Shown piece by piece: positions 14,663 to 19,311 of a DNA stretch of 19,311 nt. The position numbers were made by a program, and so were the translations under genes. A model generated the notes under the pieces. That model did no database searches. It worked only from the letters and a program-made list of their open reading frames with translations, and was not told the DNA's origin. The stretch is from assembly GCA_964649895.1 (NCBI GenBank), contig CAZYRX010000043.1:1-19311 (forward strand), written 5' to 3'. The DNA comes from Halanaerobium sp964649895. Lineage in GTDB: Bacteria > Bacillota > Halanaerobiia > Halanaerobiales > Halanaerobiaceae. How positions within the stretch are numbered: the first letter of the stretch is position 1; every line of letters begins with the position of its first letter.

Positions 14663-15385
14663 ATGAATTTTAATGAAAAATTATTAAATAGTATAGCTGA
14701 AAAAGCTAAAAGCAGAGATAAAAATATTTGTCCGATATGTTTGTCTGAATTAAATTTTAATGAATTTTTAGTCTTTAAAAATGAGCATTTAAGATGTCCT
14801 AAATGTTATTCTGTTGATCGTTTAAGAATGCTTTATATGTTTCTATTTAAGAAAACAGATCTTTTTAAAAAAAATTCAAGTAGAATTTTGCATTTATCTC
14901 CATTTTTTTATTTTTGCTATATTTTTAAAAGATTATATAAAGAGAAATATATTACAGCTGGATTAAATGAATATTGTGATATACAGATGGATATAAGAGA
15001 TATTAAATATAAAGATAAGAGTTTTGATGTTTTTATTTGTTCACATATTTTGGAACATGTGGAGAATGATGATAAAGCTATGCAAGAACTTTATAGGGTT
15101 TTATCTTTCGGTGGCTGGGGGATTATTAGTGTTCCAATAAAGGGGAATAATACTTTTGAAGATAATTCCATATTAACTCCAGAAGATAAAGAAAAATATT
15201 TTGGACAAAAAAATCATGTTAGATTTTATGGAATAGATATATGTAAAAAATTAGAAAAACATGGCTTTAAAGTAAAAACATTTGAATCTAGAGATTTTTT
15301 AACAGAAGATGAAATAGAATTATTTAATCTTAGTAGAAAAAAATTAGATTGTAAAGTGCCTATCATTTACTGTGAAAAACAATAA
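14663..15385 (+). CDS. Zinc-ribbon SAM-dependent methyltransferase
   Basis: This 240-residue protein begins with a zinc ribbon (Cys23-x2-Cys26 and Cys45-x2-Cys48) and continues as a Class I SAM methyltransferase (Methyltransf_11-like). The hallmark is FDVFICSHILEHVENDD (about 119-135) with YRVLSFGGWGIISVPI and, later, GQKNHVRFYG. This Cys-ribbon plus LEH plus GQxxHVRxYG layout is common in methyltransferases near surface-polysaccharide genes of bacteria, where they are thought to methylate sugars or polysaccharide ends. A phage version might modify virion glycans or host surface. That is inference. It lacks the MNWYKKA tag of the preceding five genes and has only a poor SD. A terminator lies 134 nt downstream. 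Confidence 0.85.
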   Translation: MNFNEKLLNSIAEKAKSRDKNICPICLSELNFNEFLVFKNEHLRCPKCYSVDRLRMLYMFLFKKTDLFKKNSSRILHLSPFFYFCYIFKRLYKEKYITAGLNEYCDIQMDIRDIKYKDKSFDVFICSHILEHVENDDKAMQELYRVLSFGGWGIISVPIKGNNTFEDNSILTPEDKEKYFGQKNHVRFYGIDICKKLEKHGFKVKTFESRDFLTEDEIELFNLSRKKLDCKVPIIYCEKQ

Positions 15386-15494
15386 AAAATAAAGGATTAT
15401 TTTAGAGAAATAAGAATAATAAATATATAACAAAGATTAAAAATTTTAAGAAGAATGAGGAAATATTCAAAAGCAAATAAAGAGTCTTTGTATA

Positions 15495-15503
15495 TGGTAT
15501 AAT
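15495..15503 (+). promoter_or_regulatory. Extended -10 element (TGGTATAAT)
   Basis: A consensus tataat (15498-15503) is preceded by TG one base upstream, the extended -10 form that can work without a good -35. The start would fall near 15510, only about ten bases before a terminator, so a functional product would be a roughly 40-nt RNA. It could also be a chance match in AT-rich DNA. Confidence 0.3.
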
Positions 15504-15519
15504 TAGCCTATAAGTAATT

Positions 15520-15551
15520 AAAAAACCGTGATTAAAGTCACGGTTTTTTTT
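15520..15551 (+). terminator. Intrinsic terminator after the methyltransferase gene
   Basis: aaaaaaccgtga (15520-15531) and tcacggtttttttt (15538-15551) form a perfect stem around a 6-nt loop, ending in a T tract. The A tract on the 5' side makes it bidirectional in form. It separates the tagged gene cluster from the fibre genes. Confidence 0.93.
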
Positions 15552-15647
15552 ATATGTCTATATTATAAAAAAACAAGGTTTTAAGAATATAATTTAGAAA
15601 TATTAATATATAAGTTAGTAGAGAGTGCGTTTGTAGAGAATGGAAAA

Positions 15648-18482
15648 ATGGCATTAATAGAAACTTGGATTGTCAAAAATAATTATTATGAACCATTAGC
15701 CCTATCCGATATTATTACTCCTTATACTGTTGATCCTAACGAAACAGTGGACTTGTTAACTATTGGAAATAATACAGCAGAGAATGTGGCTACTTCTGAT
15801 ATTATTAGAAATCGTAATAATCAGATTCTAGGCTCTGGAGTTAATAAGGGTAAAAGATACTTAGAAAGCGATTATCAACATAGTCACGATGATTTTTCTT
15901 TAGTAGATCACACCCATATAGGGCTGAGTATTTTAACAGGAGGTTCATCATCAGATGCAGATTCCCTACATACTCATAATAATTTAATAACCTCTTCTGA
16001 GGCAAATAGTTTAATTAATGATGCAATAGCTAATGATCTTGACCTTAGTGATTATGTTCTTAAGTCAGGTAGTATTAATCAACTTTCAGATATTACTTCG
16101 TCAGGAGCAACTATTGAGGAAGCTGTATCTAAAGTTCATGAGGAAAAACATACTCTTTTAGAGCATATAGATACAAGTGATGGAGTTGTTACTACTGCTA
16201 ATTTAATTACTTTAATGGATGGTAGTAATGCTGATTGTTTACATACTCATTCTTTTCAAATTCACAATAATTTAACAGGATTAGATGGAGGGACATCAGG
16301 AGAATATTATCACCTAACTCAATCTCAACATGATACTCTTACTGATGGGAGTAATGCTGATTTATTACATACTCATAGTGGATCAGGTATAAGTGGCAAT
16401 CATAATGATTTGGATGGCTTGCAAGGTGGAGATATAAGTAATGATGAAATGTACCATGTAACATTCTCTCAATTAGATATTCTTTCTAGGTTAGATGAAG
16501 ATAGTGCTGGTCTTACTTTTGATGGAGAATCTATCGGTGGTGGAACTTCCATACATAATGATTTATTAGGATTACAAGGAGGAGAAGTAGATGAATATTA
16601 TCATTTAACTTATAGTGAGTATATAGGCTTAACTGGAGGTCCATCTTTTTATGCTGATGATTTGCATAATCATAATTTTCCTACTACCGCTTATGAATTG
16701 CCTTTAGGTCAGGCATGTGATGGGGATTGGACAGATGGTTTATTTAGTTGGACAATTGATACTCTAACTTCTTGTGCATTAGATGATGTTAATGAAGTTT
16801 TAAGCTCTTTGGCCCCTCCTCCAGCTCCCAATTTAGATGATACAGACATTGATACCAATGGAGTAGATGGTAGTTTAAGTTTTGATTCTTCCCATCCTAT
16901 TGCTGAAGCAACTTATTATGGGGTAGACGGAATAGGTAGCAGACCTGCTGTTTCAGTTGATGGAACTTTTGTTGATAGTGGAGATAGAGCTGGTATTGTT
17001 GATTCTTCTACAGATGTTACTGGGACTTTAAATGAAGATGTTCCTGCCGATTCTGGTAATCCTAACCCTTCGTATCCTGCTAATGCTTTCGGAAATGCGG
17101 ATCAAGGAGAATTAAAATTAGAGGTTAATGGTTCAGTTCTTAGAACTATAGATTTATCAACAGCTGGTGCTGTTGATGATGGTACAGGAACGAGTGGTTT
17201 TGATATATCTGATCATTCACCTTGTTTATTTCCTAATGGAGATTCTTTTACTCAATTTCAGTATAGAACTGGATCATATAGAGTTGATAGTGGGGACATG
17301 AGATTAGGATGGAACTATGCTAGAGTAATTCATACAATAAGTGGTTCGGATATTGTAACTAATTACGTAGATTGGGTAGTTGATGGGAATACAACAGCTA
17401 CTTCTTTTTCTGGTATTGTTTTTGACAATCTTATTATGACAGGTTCTTCCTATTTATCTGGAGTTAGATATTATACTGGAGGTACAGCAGATTATGACAT
17501 TACTATAGATAATGGTCAAAGAAATACTTATATAACAAATTCTGCTATAACTTTTACAGAAACAAATGGATCAATATCTAATTTAAGTTTTGATCCAACA
17601 AATGGTAATGAATTACAGCAAACAGTTGTAACAGATAGAACCTTTACTGTTAGTAGTAATATAAGATTATTAAATGATGATATTTCTAATATTACCAGGG
17701 TTAACAGGACTGTTCAATCAGATTTAAATAGTAGTTCAGTTAGTATAACTAATATTTTAATGGATGATTTAATTTCAGGAGCTGGAGGAGAAGATAATAA
17801 TAGCGAAAGTTTTAGGGCAGAGGGTTATCGATTGACTTCTGATTTAGATATAACAGATACTAATTATGGGAGTGGCTCTGGTAATGGACCTGCTGCTTAT
17901 ACTTGGGATTCTACGGAAAGTTTAGTTGGAGTAGATGCTGGTCATAATGATGGTTTATTAGAATGTAATGATAGATTAAGTTATCCTACTAATACTTCAG
18001 ATAATAATGTTTCTAATGGAGATTTTAGAAATACCTCTGATGGAGGTTCAATTACTTATGCTTATAATGGTAATCCTAATTATAGTTCGGCAAGTGGAGA
18101 GAGAGTTTATTTAAGATATTTTTATGATTCTTCTTCTCGTCAAAATTTTAATTTTAATTTTAATGTAACTAATACTACTTTTGTTGAGGCAAGTAATATT
18201 GGAAGCTTATCAGGAAATAATGTTGCTTGTGAGATTCTTGCTCCTAATACTACAGTTGATGGAAGTTCTAATGTTGAATGGAAAGATATGGTAACAGCAT
18301 ATACAGTTGATACAGATATAGGTGCTTATTATGCAAGTTTTGGAGATACTATTCCAACAGATTGGGGGGTGACAATTGGAGGAAAATCTACTGCTGATTC
18401 TGGTAATGCTATTGTAATTAAAATAACTGCTTCTTCTAGTTGGGTAGGAACAATTAATAGTATAGAGTGTACTTTTTTATAA
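15648..18482 (+). CDS. HxH-rich tail fibre / receptor-contact structural protein
   Basis: This 944-residue protein is extended and beta-rich, with almost no charged helices and very little Cys. Residues about 78-345 contain six HxH motifs (HSH, HTH four times, HNH), several in the form DxLHTH. They also contain three copies of a fibre repeat HNxLxGLxGG...YYHLT (about 204-231, 249-277 and 302-328), a pattern I know from phage tail-fibre proteins. In T4 gp37, HxH motifs bind iron along the fibre trimer, so metal-stapled trimerisation is plausible here. The C-terminal 500 residues are Asn/Ser/Thr/Asp-rich beta strands resembling a spike or adhesin head. The start at 15648 has only a poor SD, so an alternative start cannot be excluded. 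It is followed after 9 nt by the collagen-like gene. Confidence 0.75.
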   Translation: MALIETWIVKNNYYEPLALSDIITPYTVDPNETVDLLTIGNNTAENVATSDIIRNRNNQILGSGVNKGKRYLESDYQHSHDDFSLVDHTHIGLSILTGGSSSDADSLHTHNNLITSSEANSLINDAIANDLDLSDYVLKSGSINQLSDITSSGATIEEAVSKVHEEKHTLLEHIDTSDGVVTTANLITLMDGSNADCLHTHSFQIHNNLTGLDGGTSGEYYHLTQSQHDTLTDGSNADLLHTHSGSGISGNHNDLDGLQGGDISNDEMYHVTFSQLDILSRLDEDSAGLTFDGESIGGGTSIHNDLLGLQGGEVDEYYHLTYSEYIGLTGGPSFYADDLHNHNFPTTAYELPLGQACDGDWTDGLFSWTIDTLTSCALDDVNEVLSSLAPPPAPNLDDTDIDTNGVDGSLSFDSSHPIAEATYYGVDGIGSRPAVSVDGTFVDSGDRAGIVDSSTDVTGTLNEDVPADSGNPNPSYPANAFGNADQGELKLEVNGSVLRTIDLSTAGAVDDGTGTSGFDISDHSPCLFPNGDSFTQFQYRTGSYRVDSGDMRLGWNYARVIHTISGSDIVTNYVDWVVDGNTTATSFSGIVFDNLIMTGSSYLSGVRYYTGGTADYDITIDNGQRNTYITNSAITFTETNGSISNLSFDPTNGNELQQTVVTDRTFTVSSNIRLLNDDISNITRVNRTVQSDLNSSSVSITNILMDDLISGAGGEDNNSESFRAEGYRLTSDLDITDTNYGSGSGNGPAAYTWDSTESLVGVDAGHNDGLLECNDRLSYPTNTSDNNVSNGDFRNTSDGGSITYAYNGNPNYSSASGERVYLRYFYDSSSRQNFNFNFNVTNTTFVEASNIGSLSGNNVACEILAPNTTVDGSSNVEWKDMVTAYTVDTDIGAYYASFGDTIPTDWGVTIGGKSTADSGNAIVIKITASSSWVGTINSIECTFL

Positions 18483-18491
18483 TGAGTTTTT

Positions 18492-19311
18492 ATGGGTTTT
18501 AATCAAGAAACATTTTCAAGAGCTGCTTTTAAAAGGATATTGAGACTTACTCATACAGGTGAGATCCAAGATGAAGGTGGTTCGCCAAAAGATCCAGTTA
18601 ATGAAGTAATTGCTTCTCAGATAGTTATTACTGCTTCAGAGATTATAGGGGAGAATATTCCCTCTACTGCTCCTGTTAATAATACTTCGTCTATTATAGT
18701 ATGTAAAACAGGTAAGGCAGGCCCTTTAGAATTGTATCCAGATACATCTTCTAATGACAAATCATATTTAGTAAAGATACCTACTGGTCATGAATTATTG
18801 AATTATATTAATCCTATTACTGGTGGTAATTATGTTAGTGGTTTTGATGGAGATAATGTTCATTGGATTATTGGAAAATCTTTTGGTGATTCATGGGTTC
18901 CTATTCTTAAAGATTTAGATGGAACCGTTATTCCTCCTGGATCTTCGGAAGATTGGTTTTTAGATAATTTTGCTGGAGTTATAACTTCTGAAGACAACTT
19001 TGATATAAATTATAATATGCCTACTAGTTCAGCATCTACATTAGCTGGGTATTTGGAATGTTATGTTTATGTTGGAGATAGTGTTCAAGATGTTTTAGAT
19101 TATATTCTTAATCCAAGTAATGCTATTGGATTAGGTGAAGATGGTTCATCAGGTAGTAGTGGAACTTCTGGTAGTTCGGGAACTAGTGGAACTTCAGGTT
19201 CATCAGGTAGTAGTGGAACTTCTGGTAGTTCTGGTAGCAGTGGAACTTCTGGTAGTTCAGGTAGTAGTGGAACTTCTGGTAGCTCAGGTAGTAGTGGAAC
19301 TTCAGGTTCAT
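18492..19311 (+). CDS. Collagen-like appendage protein (5' part, runs off the window)
   Basis: The ATG at 18492 begins MGFNQETFSRAAFKRILRL and the frame stays open to the edge (273 codons). Residues 1 to about 217 are a folded beta-rich domain containing DWFLDNFAGVI and a YLECYVYVGD strand, like the anchoring domains of phage fibres or neck appendages. From residue 218 on it is collagen-like: uninterrupted Gly-Ser-Ser and Gly-Thr-Ser triplets, which form triple helices in phage and bacterial collagen-like proteins. The gene is 9 nt after the fibre gene and probably cotranscribed. An ATG at 18482, overlapping the previous stop, leads only to a 6-codon frame. The distal domain lies outside the window. 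Confidence 0.8.
   Translation, partial: MGFNQETFSRAAFKRILRLTHTGEIQDEGGSPKDPVNEVIASQIVITASEIIGENIPSTAPVNNTSSIIVCKTGKAGPLELYPDTSSNDKSYLVKIPTGHELLNYINPITGGNYVSGFDGDNVHWIIGKSFGDSWVPILKDLDGTVIPPGSSEDWFLDNFAGVITSEDNFDINYNMPTSSASTLAGYLECYVYVGDSVQDVLDYILNPSNAIGLGEDGSSGSSGTSGSSGTSGTSGSSGSSGTSGSSGSSGTSGSSGSSGTSGSSGSSGTSGS
19143..19311. repeat. 27-bp-period collagen-like Gly-X-Y repeat
   Basis: Eighteen whole Gly-X-Y triplets plus a partial one are visible. The first six are irregular, then GSS-GSS-GTS repeats with a period of nine residues (27 bp) to the window edge. Units differ by synonymous changes (agt/agc/tca/tct/tcg for Ser), so this is an older array maintained at the protein level, not a fresh slippage product. 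Confidence 0.9.

Larger units (their letters stand above)
15386..15647. other. Intergenic spacer between methyltransferase and fibre gene
   Basis: This 262-nt, very AT-rich spacer holds the terminator at 15520-15551 and promoter-like tataat boxes at 15498-15503 and 15588-15593. I see no convincing gene: the longest ATG frame near 15456 is only 15 codons. Confidence 0.8.

Noticed and set aside
15588..15593. Promoter for the fibre gene at tataat 15588
   Set aside because: There is no -35 hexamer or extended -10 TG, and the spacer is so AT-rich that a tataat is expected by chance.
335..18482. Alternative genetic code with TGA or TAG reassigned
   Set aside because: All major genes end normally in TAA, or TAG once, with no in-frame stops needing readthrough. 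The lack of TGA stops fits AT bias and the small number of genes.

Overview
The window is an AT-rich (about one-third G+C by eye) piece of a tailed double-stranded DNA bacteriophage (Caudoviricetes), probably a large one. It cuts through the head-gene cluster, an accessory region, and the start of a fibre/appendage cluster. Every gene reads on the + strand, most have Shine-Dalgarno sites, and the order prohead protease/scaffold - decoration protein - HK97-fold major capsid protein is a textbook phage head order. No tRNA, rRNA, integrase, IS element or CRISPR array was seen. The host cannot be named from this sequence, beyond that it is a bacterium using SD-type initiation.

Layout. 1-270 is the C-terminal end of a Gln/Pro-rich protein. 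335-7114 is a 2259-residue protein: an N-terminal prohead protease interrupted beside its presumed catalytic Ser by a 393-residue intein with a LAGLIDADG endonuclease, then a very long acidic, low-complexity scaffold-like tail with several internal repeat families. 7150-7716 is a probable decoration protein and 7812-8684 the major capsid protein, closed by a strong terminator at 8718-8750. Next, 8751-11020 looks like an autonomous insert ('moron'): a palindrome/promoter region, a LAGLIDADG-DNA methyltransferase fusion, a possible 37-aa ORF, and a compact unit of promoter, structured RNA of about 135 nt and terminator.

11072-14648 holds five tightly packed genes for unrelated proteins: an ADP-ribosyltransferase-like protein, a HExxH metallopeptidase-like protein, an uncharacterised conserved protein, a 2H phosphoesterase and a double-HTH protein. 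All five begin with nearly the same peptide, consensus MNWYKKAQ. A zinc-ribbon SAM methyltransferase follows (14663-15385), then a terminator. The window ends with a 944-residue HxH-rich fibre-like protein (15648-18482) and a collagen-like GSS/GTS repeat protein that runs off the edge (18492 onward).

How it may work together (inference): the protease/scaffold builds and matures a capsid of the 290-aa coat protein, and intein removal is needed to form the protease active site. The tagged enzymes resemble the kinds of proteins some phages package in the head and inject (T4 Alt is a packaged ADP-ribosyltransferase with an N-terminal capsid-targeting peptide). The best candidates for an undescribed system are therefore the shared N-terminal tag as a packaging or delivery address, the intein-gated maturation protease, the nuclease-methyltransferase fusion, and the unannotated small RNA at about 10884-11019.
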